From Porticoccaceae bacterium (GTDB taxonomy: Bacteria; Pseudomonadota; Gammaproteobacteria; Pseudomonadales; Porticoccaceae): 64,000 bases of DNA. This document shows, piece by piece, positions 55,557 through 63,078 of this stretch. The stretch lies in NCBI GenBank assembly GCA_029250825.1, contig JAQXEN010000039.1:1-64000 (forward strand). The letters are read 5' to 3'. A model generated the notes under the pieces. That model was not told where the DNA came from. It did not search any database and saw only the letters and a program-made list of their open reading frames with translations. How positions within the stretch are numbered: the first letter of the stretch is position 1; each line of letters starts with the position of its first letter. A program made the translations under genes and the position numbers.

Positions 55557-56165
55557 ATGAAACCTAAGTTATCCCTCGCTATTGCTATGATCGCCCTCAG
55601 TCTTTGCAGTTTTATGACGGTGAAAGCCATTGCCGAGGAGCAGAGTGCGGTATTTGCCGGAGGTTGCTTTTGGTGTACTGAGAGCGATTTCGAGAAGCTC
55701 GATGGTGTTATATCCGCTGAATCGGGCTATATCGGTGGTAAAGTGAAAAACCCCAGCTACAAACAGGTCTCAGCGGGAGGCACCGGACACACTGAAGCGG
55801 TGCAGGTCATCTTTGACGACCAAAAGGTCAGTTATAGCGATCTTGTGGAGTATTTTTGGAAGACTATTGATCCTACAGATGGCGGCGGTCAGTTCTGTGA
55901 TCGCGGTCAGCAGTACCGAAGTGAGATTTTTTATAAGACTGAAGAACAGCGCGGTATTGCTGAGGCCTCTAAGAGCGCCCTCTCTAGCAGCGGCCTGTTA
56001 AAAGCACCGCTTGCCACTAAGCTCACCCCCTCTAGTCGCTTTTACCCTGCGGAGGACTACCATCAGGACTACTACCTAAAGAACCCAGTGCGCTACAACT
56101 ATTACCGCTGGGGCTGCGGTCGCGAGAAACGTCTAGCAGAGCTTTGGGGCAGTCCCGGAAAGTAG
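55557..56165 (+). CDS. msrA: Peptide-methionine (S)-S-oxide reductase MsrA, exported
   Basis: MsrA repairs oxidised methionine (S-sulfoxide). The catalytic block is SAVFAGGCFWCTESDFEKLDGV. The body has ESGYIGGKVKNPSYKQVSAGGTGHTEAVQVIFD, WKTIDPTDGGGQFCDRGQQYRSEIFY and the C-terminal YHQDYYLKNPVRYNYYRWGCGR with a candidate resolving Cys. The first ~27 residues (KLSLAIAMIALSLCSFMTVKAIAEE) form a Sec signal, so it probably acts in the periplasm, unlike the cytosolic E. coli MsrA. No msrB is adjacent. Confidence 0.94.
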   Translation: MKPKLSLAIAMIALSLCSFMTVKAIAEEQSAVFAGGCFWCTESDFEKLDGVISAESGYIGGKVKNPSYKQVSAGGTGHTEAVQVIFDDQKVSYSDLVEYFWKTIDPTDGGGQFCDRGQQYRSEIFYKTEEQRGIAEASKSALSSSGLLKAPLATKLTPSSRFYPAEDYHQDYYLKNPVRYNYYRWGCGREKRLAELWGSPGK

Positions 56166-56238
56166 ACTGCCTAACTGAAAGCAGCCATTCTCAAAACCAT
56201 AGAGTTAGTGGGTTACTATGATTAGGAGCTGCCCTATG

Positions 56239-56298
56239 CCTCTGCTTGTAGGACCTCTACTTGTAGCACCTCTGCTTGTAAGACCTCTGCTAGTGAAC
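56239..56298. repeat. four tandem 15-bp units overlapping the end of the stress gene
   Basis: cctctgcttgtagga is repeated at 56239, 56254, 56269 and 56284 with one to four changes. The fourth unit contains the TAG that would end the full-length (frame-restored) universal stress protein on the minus strand, so the repeat may have grown from its 3' end. It fills the space between convergent msrA and the stress gene. Confidence 0.7.
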
Positions 56299-57197
56299 AA
56301 CCAACAGATCCCCATGAGCATGATGAATAACCTTTTCCGAAGTATTGCCAAATAGCTTGTCGGCTACTTTTGCCCCTAGCTTCGCGCCGCGGCGCTGCCA
56401 ATTACCATAGCACCGGTTTCACCTACTGCATCGGCTAACTCAATATCCACCGCGCCGCTTCTAACCTCGGTGATATCAGCAACAATAGAAAGCCTTGTAA
56501 GGGTCTCATTAATAATTTCCTCGGCGCGTTCTAGCGCCTGCTTGCCGATATTTGCCAGCACAGCTGGAAACTGACCTGGCATTCCAGGCATCGGGCCAAT
56601 CAGTGCTTGGGAGTTAAGCCAGTCTGGCACCACGGATACCACATGCAGCTCAACTCCCAGCGCTGCGGCCAGATCATCGGCTTTTTGCAGCACTCGCTCT
56701 CCCAGAAGTCGGTGATCTTCGGTCTCCTCGAGGGTACTAAAGGCCGCCACAACGCGATCAATAGAGGCGGTGCTGTCATTAACTAGCCACACTGGGCAGT
56801 TTGCGTCTCGGAGCAGATGCCAATCTTCTGGCGTGTGCAAAAATTCGGCGATACGAGAATGGCGGTGCACCGCTTTAATAATGAAGTCTGCGGAAATCTT
56901 TTTCGCCTCGACTACAACGCTAAAGTGCCAGCGCCGCCCCCAGTGCATGGTCGATGAAAAGTGATCGCCAAACTTGTCAGTGAGCTGCCGCAGTTTGACC
57001 TCAGCTTCGTCAAGTATTGACTGTTTGACCTCTTGATAGTTGTCGAAGCCGATATAGCGATTCAGTTCTTCAATGGAATCATAAACCGTCATAAATAGAT
57101 GGATATCCCCGCCACTACTGGTGGCCAATTGAATTGCCTGTCCGAGGACCCGCTCGTCACTAGCTGAGCCATCCAATACCACCAGCATATTTCTCAT
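56290..57197 (-). pseudogene. Tandem-domain universal stress protein, frameshifted near the C-terminus
   Basis: The in-frame product (273 aa, stop at 56376) has two UspA domains: about 1-140 (MLVVLDGSASDERVLGQAIQLATSSGGDIHLF, CPVWLVND) and about 145-273 (RVVAAFSTLEETEDHRLLGERVLQKADDLAAALGVELHVVSVVPDW), UspE-like. Domain 2 stops at GAMVIGSAAARS. The missing family end is present in another frame directly after (AKLGAKVADKLFGNTSEKV, then IHHAHGDLLVVH and TAG at 56290). Losing one base within gcgccgcggcgc would explain this. Most of the protein would still be made, so it may be partly functional, or the shift may be a sequencing error. An FNR-like box lies upstream at 57291. Confidence 0.82.
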
Positions 57198-57510
57198 TAG
57201 AACTCCTGAAATCCTATTATTGACGATAACTTGAGTGTAGTAGGCAAATGTTTAGGGGGCAGAAATTATCCGATTACGGGGGAAATCCAACTGATGTAAA
57301 TCAACTCAAGGTCTATACTGAACATGTCAGATACTGAAGGAGATTAGGCCGCGGCGAGCACAGAATTGCTGGATGTGAACTGAAGCACGTAGTACAGATA
57401 TAGCCATTAAGATTGCTAAGTAGCGACCTCGATAGCGACTTGAATCGACCGCTACAGATATCGCTAACAATCTGGCCGCAAACAGACTCATTATTGAAAG
57501 GGATTTTTTA
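57198..57510. other. regulatory gap between the stress gene and fnr
   Basis: This 313-bp divergent interval carries the FNR-like box (57291-57304) and a TATACT -10-like hexamer on the plus strand at 57314-57319. No convincing gene is present: the minus-strand open frame that crosses into fnr (57327-57653) has no family features. Confidence 0.5.
57291..57304. promoter_or_regulatory. FNR/Anr-type binding site
   Basis: ctgatgtaaatcaa matches the TTGAT-N4-ATCAA consensus at nine of ten fixed positions. It lies about 95 bp upstream of the universal stress gene (minus) and about 20 bp before a TATACT on the plus strand toward fnr. It could therefore activate the stress gene, a classic anaerobic target, and repress fnr itself. 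Confidence 0.6.
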
Positions 57511-58260
57511 ATCATCGAGACTACCGTAGAAAAAATAATCGTCGGCTTCGCGAAACCGCTTAGCTGCCACACCTGCCGTATGAACAGACTCTGTTTACCC
57601 CTCGGCCTAGACGCCAATGACCTCAATAAACTCGAACAGTTAATCGAGCGCAAAAAACCACTACAGCCCCGGGAGGGGGTATTTTCTAGCGGCGATCCCT
57701 TCAGCTCTATCTATGCCGTTCGCAGCGGTTCAATTAAATCTTTTTGTATTGATCCCGATGGCCGTGAACAGGTCACCGGATTTTATTTCCCGGGGGAAAT
57801 ATTTGGCTGGGACGGGCTCGCCAATAACCAGTACCAAAACACCGCTATCGCCCTTGAGACCACTTCTCTTTGCGAAATACCCTACGAACAGCTAGATGAG
57901 TTGGGCAATTCAATCCCCCCAATACAGAAGTATTTGATGAAATTGATCAGTCGCGAAATCAATGCAGACCAACAGCTGATCGCACTGCTGGCAGCTAACT
58001 CTGCTCAGCAAAAACTCGCCAGTCTACTACTGAGTATCTCCGACCGTTTGTTACAGCGAAAACTCTCATCGACTCGCATCTTGCTGCCCATGTCTCGGGG
58101 TGAGATCAGCAATTATCTCGGACTTACGGTTGAGACCGTGAGCCGCGTATTGGGTGTTTTCCAGCGCAAGAAATATCTGGCGGTTAATAAAAAAGAAATT
58201 GAAATACTCGACATGCAAGCGCTCCGCGACCTGATGCTCAGCACTGAAGAAGTTGAGTAA
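57511..58260 (+). CDS. fnr: FNR/Anr-type oxygen-sensing transcription regulator
   Basis: This Crp/Fnr protein senses oxygen through a [4Fe-4S] cluster. From residue 1 of the extended frame it has PLSCHTCRMNRLCLPLGL (Cys-x2-Cys-x5-Cys) and a fourth Cys in TTSLCEIPYEQL. A cAMP-like barrel (YAVRSGSIKSF, GFYFPGEIFGWDGL) and an HTH (SRGEISNYLGLTVETVSRVLGVFQ) with the FNR recognition helix E-SR follow. The first ATG (57580) lies between the second and third cluster cysteines, so it cannot be the real start. The frame is open upstream to a stop at 57433 with no ATG, GTG or TTG. The best start is ATC at 57511, 7 nt after aaaggga, which gives 249 aa, close to E. coli FNR (250). Confidence 0.9.
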   Translation: MIETTVEKIIVGFAKPLSCHTCRMNRLCLPLGLDANDLNKLEQLIERKKPLQPREGVFSSGDPFSSIYAVRSGSIKSFCIDPDGREQVTGFYFPGEIFGWDGLANNQYQNTAIALETTSLCEIPYEQLDELGNSIPPIQKYLMKLISREINADQQLIALLAANSAQQKLASLLLSISDRLLQRKLSSTRILLPMSRGEISNYLGLTVETVSRVLGVFQRKKYLAVNKKEIEILDMQALRDLMLSTEEVE

Positions 58261-58334
58261 TTTACAAGCTGCCGATTTACCCTGATAATCCGCCCTAACA
58301 ATTCCCTTAGCTAATTCCACATGGAGAAAATAGA

Positions 58335-58616
58335 ATGGCAACAGCAAGTGCGCGACACATATTGGTTGATAACGAAGAAAAATGTGCATCTCTAAAGCAA
58401 CAGATTGAAGCCGGCGCAGATTTCGCCAACGTCGCAAGTGAACATTCAAGCTGCCCCTCAGGTAGCCGAGGCGGCGATCTAGGCCAGTTCGGACCCGGCC
58501 AAATGGTCAAAGAATTTGATGAAGTGGTATTTAGCGGTGAATTGGGCTTAGTCCACGGCCCAGTTAAAACACAATTTGGCTATCACCTGTTAGAGATCAC
58601 CAGCCGCGAGGGCTAG
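58335..58616 (+). CDS. ppiC: Parvulin-type peptidyl-prolyl isomerase PpiC
   Basis: This 93-aa cytosolic single-domain parvulin has SARHILVDNEEKCASLKQQIEAGADFANVASEHSSCPSGSRGGDLGQFGPGQMVKEFDEVVFSG, ending VKTQFGYHLLEITSREG. Catalytic His (ARHILV) and the GQFGxGQMV and FGYHLL blocks match E. coli PpiC (93 aa). It follows fnr by 74 bp and is preceded by the ribosome-binding site ggagaa. A branched inverted repeat lies just after the stop. Confidence 0.96.
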   Translation: MATASARHILVDNEEKCASLKQQIEAGADFANVASEHSSCPSGSRGGDLGQFGPGQMVKEFDEVVFSGELGLVHGPVKTQFGYHLLEITSREG

Positions 58617-58629
58617 TCTATCTCATCAA

Positions 58630-58678
58630 CCCATCAATGTTTCCGAGAGCAACGTTCGTTGCCTATGACATTGATGGG
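58630..58678 (+). terminator. branched inverted repeat downstream of ppiC
   Basis: An outer 10-bp stem cccatcaatg (58630-58639) / cattgatggg (58669-58678) encloses an inner hairpin gcaac-gttc-gttgc (58649-58662). ctgtttta follows. The position 13 bp after ppiC suits a terminator, but the two-level structure is unusual. Confidence 0.45.
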
Positions 58679-58840
58679 CTGTTTTATCAGCCTCTAGAAA
58701 TCATTCTGCAGCATCGGTTATTGATTGAGCTAAAACTCAGCGAGCCTTACAATAAGGCTCATCCGCTGCGTTAAAAATACACAATTCAAGCGCAGAAAAT
58801 CCGCAATGTGAACAATCGGGTTCAAACACTGGGCATCTAC

Positions 58841-60070
58841 ATGAAAATCTATCGAGTTGGCGGCGCCGTTCGCGACAAATTGCTCAATTATTTCAGTGAT
58901 GAAAATGATTGGCTGGTGGTCGGTGCGACCCCTGAAAAAATGGTCGAACTCGGCTACGTGCCAGTGGGCAATGACTTCCCGGTGTTTATCAAACCCGATA
59001 GCGGTGAGGAGTATGCCCTGGCTCGCACTGAGCGCAAATCCGGTCATGGCTATGGCGGCTTCACCTTTCACGCCGCCGAAGATGTCAGTCTTGAAGAGGA
59101 TCTGGTGCGTCGCGACCTGACCATTAATGCGATGGCCGAAGATGCGGACGGTGAGCTTTACGACCCCTACAACGGGCGAGCTGATCTGGAGAACAAGATT
59201 CTGCGTCATGTCTCCGATGCCTTTACTGAAGATCCATTGAGAGTCTTGCGAGTCGCTCGCTTTGCCGCCCGCTATCACCACCTTGGCTTTACTATCGCGA
59301 CTGAAACACTGGAACTGATGACGGCAATCGCCAGCAGCGGCGAACTGGACTATTTAGTCGCCGAGCGAGTATGGAAGGAGACTGAGCGTGCCCTCGGCGA
59401 ACGCTCACCGGACATCTATATTGCAGTACTGCGCCAGTGTGGCGCACTGGATGTGCTTTTCCCTGAAGTTGCCCGGCTTTTTGGTGTGCCTCAGCGTGCC
59501 GACTATCACCCAGAAATCGACACCGGCATCCACACTTTGATGGCACTACAGCAGTCAGTGCGGCTTTCCCAGAGCAGCAGAATTCGCTTCGCCGTGCTGG
59601 TTCATGATCTCGGTAAAGGCATTACACCAGACCATGTACTGCCCAGTCATCGCGGCCATGAAGCCCGCGGTGTGCCACTGGTTAAAGATGTCTGCGATCG
59701 CTTTAAGGTTCCCAATGATGTGCGCCAGCTAGCCCTGGTGGTGACTGAGTATCACCTGATGTGCCACAAGGCTCAGGAACTTAAGCCCGAGACCATCGTC
59801 AACCTATTGAAAGGGGTGGGTGCGCTAAAATCCCGCGTTCGACTTGAAGACTTTATTTTATGTTGTGAGGCGGATGCCCGAGGTCGAACCGGATTTGAAG
59901 ATCGCGAATACCCCTCTTCAGATTATCTGCGGGCGGCAGCCGATGGAATCAGCAATATCAGCGTTGCCGATCTAGTGGAAGCCGGAATAGATGGCGCGGA
60001 AATTGGTCGGCAATTACATCTGCGCCGTACTGCACGTATGACCGATATCAAACAACAATATTTTCAATAA
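58841..60070 (+). CDS. cca: CCA-adding enzyme (tRNA nucleotidyltransferase)
   Basis: This enzyme adds or repairs the 3' CCA of tRNAs. The start at 58841 gives MKIYRVGGAVRDKLL, identical in placement to E. coli Cca; the earlier GTG adds an unconserved leader. In 409 aa it has the nucleotidyltransferase head (DENDWLVVGATPEKMVELGY, EEYALARTERKSGHGYGGF, EEDLVRRDLTINAMAED) and the neck (DPLRVLRVARFAARYHHLGF). An HD domain follows (FAVLVHDLGKGITPDHVLPSHRGHEARG), with possible phosphohydrolase activity. It ends 10 bp before the SDR gene. Confidence 0.95.
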   Translation: MKIYRVGGAVRDKLLNYFSDENDWLVVGATPEKMVELGYVPVGNDFPVFIKPDSGEEYALARTERKSGHGYGGFTFHAAEDVSLEEDLVRRDLTINAMAEDADGELYDPYNGRADLENKILRHVSDAFTEDPLRVLRVARFAARYHHLGFTIATETLELMTAIASSGELDYLVAERVWKETERALGERSPDIYIAVLRQCGALDVLFPEVARLFGVPQRADYHPEIDTGIHTLMALQQSVRLSQSSRIRFAVLVHDLGKGITPDHVLPSHRGHEARGVPLVKDVCDRFKVPNDVRQLALVVTEYHLMCHKAQELKPETIVNLLKGVGALKSRVRLEDFILCCEADARGRTGFEDREYPSSDYLRAAADGISNISVADLVEAGIDGAEIGRQLHLRRTARMTDIKQQYFQ

Positions 60071-60080
60071 GTAGCCAATT

Positions 60081-60827
60081 ATGACCAATATCAGCCAACC
60101 CCCTGTCGTTCTTATCACCGGGGCCGCCAGACGCATTGGCGCAGTCACCGCGGAGTTATTTCACAATGCAGGCTATCGGGTGATTATTCACTACAACCGC
60201 TCCGCTGCTGACGCCGACCGACTCTGCGAACGTTTTAACAAGCTGCGCGCCGATAGCTGCCTGCTGGTTCAAGCCGATCTCAACGATATGGCCGGTATCG
60301 ACAAAATCATTCAGTTAATCAGTTCTATCGGTAGGCTGGATGTATTGATCAATAACGCTTCAAGTTTTTATCCCACGCCACTAGACCAGTGCACCAATGA
60401 GCAGTGGGACGATCTGATCAATAGCAATCTTAAAGGGCCCTTTTTCCTCACCCAGGGGTTGGCGCCGCAGCTCACTGCCGCCCGTGGCAGCGTGGTAAAT
60501 ATCTCTGATATGCACGCCCGTCAGGCATTGAAAGATCACCCTATCTACACCATCGCCAAGGCCGGCAATATCGCCATGACCAAATCAATGGCGCTGGATA
60601 TGGCGCCCCATGTGCGGGTAAACAGTGTCGCGCCCGGCGCTATCTTGTGGCCTGAGCATGAGGAAGACGATATTTCCAAGCAGAACTCAGTGCTTAACAA
60701 TGTGCCTATGGGACGTCTGGGAAATGAGATGGATATTGCTGGAACGGCATTCTTTTTAGCCGTGGATGCGAGCTATGTGACGGGTCAGACCATTGCTGTG
60801 GATGGCGGTAATTCCAATAGCCTTTAG
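60081..60827 (+). CDS. Pteridine reductase-like short-chain dehydrogenase
   Basis: This 248-aa SDR has the NADPH-binding motif VVLITGAARRIGAVTAELFHNAGYRVIIHYNRS (Arg-rich TGAARRIG as in PTR1/FolM). It also has LINNASSFYPTPL, the variant catalytic segment SDMHARQALKDHPIYTIAKAGNIAMTKSMA and VNSVAPGAILWPE. This matches bacterial pteridine reductases that reduce dihydrobiopterin or folate. folK and folB lie 1.4 kb away on the other strand, which fits pterin metabolism. Confidence 0.85.
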   Translation: MTNISQPPVVLITGAARRIGAVTAELFHNAGYRVIIHYNRSAADADRLCERFNKLRADSCLLVQADLNDMAGIDKIIQLISSIGRLDVLINNASSFYPTPLDQCTNEQWDDLINSNLKGPFFLTQGLAPQLTAARGSVVNISDMHARQALKDHPIYTIAKAGNIAMTKSMALDMAPHVRVNSVAPGAILWPEHEEDDISKQNSVLNNVPMGRLGNEMDIAGTAFFLAVDASYVTGQTIAVDGGNSNSL

Positions 60828-60857
60828 GATTACTGGCGCAAAATGCCTGCTTTAAGA

Positions 60858-61346
60858 TTAAATAGCGTGTAGCTGCTTGTGCATAATGAAGGCATCAACA
60901 TAACCATCGGTAGACTGAAAAGCCTCTGGAATTCTGCCGACAATCGAGAAGCCAAGTTTCTCCCAAAGACGCACAGCACCGGTATTTGTTGAGACAACGA
61001 AATTAAACTGCATCGCCAAAAACCCCTGCTGTGAAGCCGCCTCTTGGGAGTGCTCACACATCATAGATGCGACTCCCCTCCCACGCTGACTCTCATCAAC
61101 CACATAGGCGGCATTACATATATGCGCGCCCAGCAGCGGTTGATTTGGCTTTATATAATATGAGCCTAGAACGCAGTCATTATCATCTACCGCGACAAAG
61201 GTTGCAGATACACTAGAGACCCAAAAATCCTCAGCCTGAATCTCGGTGATATTGGAAAACGCGTAGGTTTTGCCGGCATGAAAAATGGGCCGAATGATGG
61301 CCCAAACAGCGGGCCAATCTGAGGCTTTGTAGGGTCGGATTAAAAT
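60858..61346 (-). CDS. GNAT family N-acetyltransferase
   Basis: The complete GNAT fold is only obtained if the frame is read from ATT at 61346, giving LIRPYKASDWPAVWAII, then VSSVSATFVAVDDNDCVLGSYYIKPN, motif A AAYVVDESQRGRGVASMMCEH and motif B NFVVSTNTGAVRLWEKLGFSIVGRIP (162 aa, the usual size). The first conventional start (GTG, 61103) would discard half the domain, up to motif A. The upstream frame has no ATG, GTG or TTG. ATT at 61346 lies 7 nt after ggag, and a nearby ATG (61358-61360) is out of frame. The substrate is unknown. Confidence 0.75.
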   Translation of the reverse strand: MLIRPYKASDWPAVWAIIRPIFHAGKTYAFSNITEIQAEDFWVSSVSATFVAVDDNDCVLGSYYIKPNQPLLGAHICNAAYVVDESQRGRGVASMMCEHSQEAASQQGFLAMQFNFVVSTNTGAVRLWEKLGFSIVGRIPEAFQSTDGYVDAFIMHKQLHAI

Positions 61347-61408
61347 TATTATTCTCCATGTATAAAGAGGTGCCGCAGGTGCACCTCAATTGGAGTCACG
61401 ATAGACGT

Positions 61409-62083
61409 TTAGCCACTAATAGGCAATAAGGTAATCTCTACTCGTCGATTGAGCTGCTTCCCCGCAGCGCTGTCATTGTCGGCAATGGGCTGTCGCTCAC
61501 CAAAACCAATGGTCTCGAGTCGATCTGGCAAAATTGACTGGGAAGCTAAATAACCCGAAACCGATTGCGCTCGCCGCTCTGACAAGATTTCGTTAAAGGT
61601 TGCGGCACCATCGCTGTCGGTGTGGCCGGCCACTACCACCAATGTCTTGTCATACTCTTCGATCACCAGGGCCACTGAATCAAGTACTGAATAAAAGCTC
61701 CCATTGATATCCGCACTGTTGGTGGCGAAGGTAATATTGCCCGGCATAATCAAATTGATATTGTCTCCCACTCGCTCGACACTAACCCCGGACCCGCGCA
61801 GCTGTTGGCGCAGTTTTGCCTCTTGGGCATCCATGTAATAGCCAATGCCGCCACCAATGGCAGCGCCACCGCCAGCGGCAGCCAAGATGCGCTTATTGCG
61901 CTTGCGGCTGTCTTCATCTTTATTGTCGAGATAGGCAACCACAGCACCAACACCTGCACCGATACTGGCGCCAATAGCGGTTTTGGTGGTTTTTTGTTCG
62001 CCGGTATAGGGATCGAAAGTGGTACAAGATGGTAGTGCGATCACAATTGCGAGAGAGAAAAGACTGACTAGAGATGCTTTCAT
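61409..62083 (-). CDS. OmpA-family lipoprotein with glycine zipper
   Basis: The start at 62083 (MKASLVSLFSLAIVIALPSC) gives a lipoprotein signal with Cys after LPS and an aaagga ribosome-binding site. After the Cys come a glycine-zipper region (TAIGASIGAGVGAVVA, AAAGGGAAIGGGIGYYMDAQEAKL) and a C-terminal OmpA/MotB peptidoglycan-binding domain (ITFATNSADINGSFYSVLDSVA, VVVAGHTDSDGAATFNEILSERRAQSVSGYL, GFGERQPIADNDSAAGKQLNRRVEI). This is the YiaD-like plan linking outer membrane and cell wall. An earlier ATG adds ten unlikely residues. Confidence 0.9.
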   Translation of the reverse strand: MKASLVSLFSLAIVIALPSCTTFDPYTGEQKTTKTAIGASIGAGVGAVVAYLDNKDEDSRKRNKRILAAAGGGAAIGGGIGYYMDAQEAKLRQQLRGSGVSVERVGDNINLIMPGNITFATNSADINGSFYSVLDSVALVIEEYDKTLVVVAGHTDSDGAATFNEILSERRAQSVSGYLASQSILPDRLETIGFGERQPIADNDSAAGKQLNRRVEITLLPISG

Positions 62084-62203
62084 AGTTATTCCTTTAAGTG
62101 TTCTGGGCGTCATTGCCCGGCTGAAAAATAGTTATTTGCTTGATTATAGTGAATGGAGGTTTAACTGCTTCCAAAATCCGTTATCGAGGTCACAGGCCGT
62201 AAA

Positions 62204-62719
62204 TTATTCCCCACGGGTAATATTTTCACCGCGCCAGATAAACTCAATGGGCCAGAGCTTTTGTTTGTCTTTATCAAACTCTTGCCACAGCTGTTCATAG
62301 CTGAGCCCAATCTGGGGATGTACCGCAGTCCCGGCAATTTCCGCCAGCGGCTGCAGCACAAAAGCATTCTTGAGGATCTCATCTCGCGGTATCGACACGC
62401 CATCAATCACGCCAATGCGATCATCCACGGTCAAAATATCAATATCTAGACTCCGCGCGCCAAACTTCGGTGCACTGCGATCGCGGCCCTGCACATCTTC
62501 GATTGCCTTGAGTACTTTTGAGAGTTCGCCAACCGAGCGAGTCGAATGAATACCGACAACCAGATTGTAAAAACTGTCCCCTTCAAAACCCACCGCTTCA
62601 CTCTCAAAAACAGAGGAGATAATCAGTTCGCCAAAAGCATCGGCCAGAGCATCCATAGCCGCCTCAATATTGCGCTGGGCTTCAACGTTGCTACCGAGAC
62701 TAAGATAGATAAGTGCCAC
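62204..62719 (-). CDS. folK: 2-amino-4-hydroxy-6-hydroxymethyldihydropteridine diphosphokinase
   Basis: FolK transfers pyrophosphate from ATP to the pterin precursor in folate synthesis. In 171 aa it shows YLSLGSNVEAQRNIEAAMDAL, EAVGFEGDSFYNLVVGI, LKAIEDVQGRDRSAPKFGARSLDIDILTVDD (HPPK signature with catalytic Arg and Asp pair) and IPRDEILKNAFVLQPLAEIA. His before the Asp (PHP in E. coli) reads IPRDE here. The start overlaps the folB stop by one base, so both are on one mRNA with tsaD. Confidence 0.94.
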   Translation of the reverse strand: MALIYLSLGSNVEAQRNIEAAMDALADAFGELIISSVFESEAVGFEGDSFYNLVVGIHSTRSVGELSKVLKAIEDVQGRDRSAPKFGARSLDIDILTVDDRIGVIDGVSIPRDEILKNAFVLQPLAEIAGTAVHPQIGLSYEQLWQEFDKDKQKLWPIEFIWRGENITRGE

Positions 62720-63078
62720 TAGGGCTTCACTCCTCTTTCAATTAGAATCCCCACATCCTGAGAACCCCTCAGCGCGCCAGGCTTACTCACCCGCAAACGC
62801 AACCAGGGCACAGAAAACTCATTTCTAACAATTCCAGCCACTTCTTCGGCCATGCGTTCAACAAGCAAAAACTCACTCTCTTCGATAAACTTAATCAAAC
62901 GTTTAGCAATTGATTTGTAGTTGAGAGCATATTGAATGTCATCCGTTTCTGCGGCTTGACGAATATCATGAGCCATCTCTAAATCAAGACTAACAGTTTG
63001 TTTAACCTCACGCTCCCAATCATAGATACCAATAATGGTTTCGATACGCAGATCTCTTATATAAACAATATCCATCAA
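62719..63078 (-). CDS. folB: Dihydroneopterin aldolase
   Basis: FolB cleaves dihydroneopterin in folate synthesis. The 119-aa protein has [80 protein letters not shown], with the conserved Tyr and the Glu of the ExxVE-type motif, and a C-terminal Lys in [10 protein letters not shown]. It lies between tsaD (4-bp overlap) and folK. plsY, often between tsaD and folB, is absent. Confidence 0.95.
   Translation of the reverse strand: MMDIVYIRDLRIETIIGIYDWEREVKQTVSLDLEMAHDIRQAAETDDIQYALNYKSIAKRLIKFIEESEFLLVERMAEEVAGIVRNEFSVPWLRLRVSKPGALRGSQDVGILIERGVKP

Noticed and set aside
57327-57653. 108-codon minus-strand open frame overlapping the fnr 5' end
   Set aside because: No ribosome-binding site, no recognisable family, and it runs antisense through the FNR cysteine cluster.
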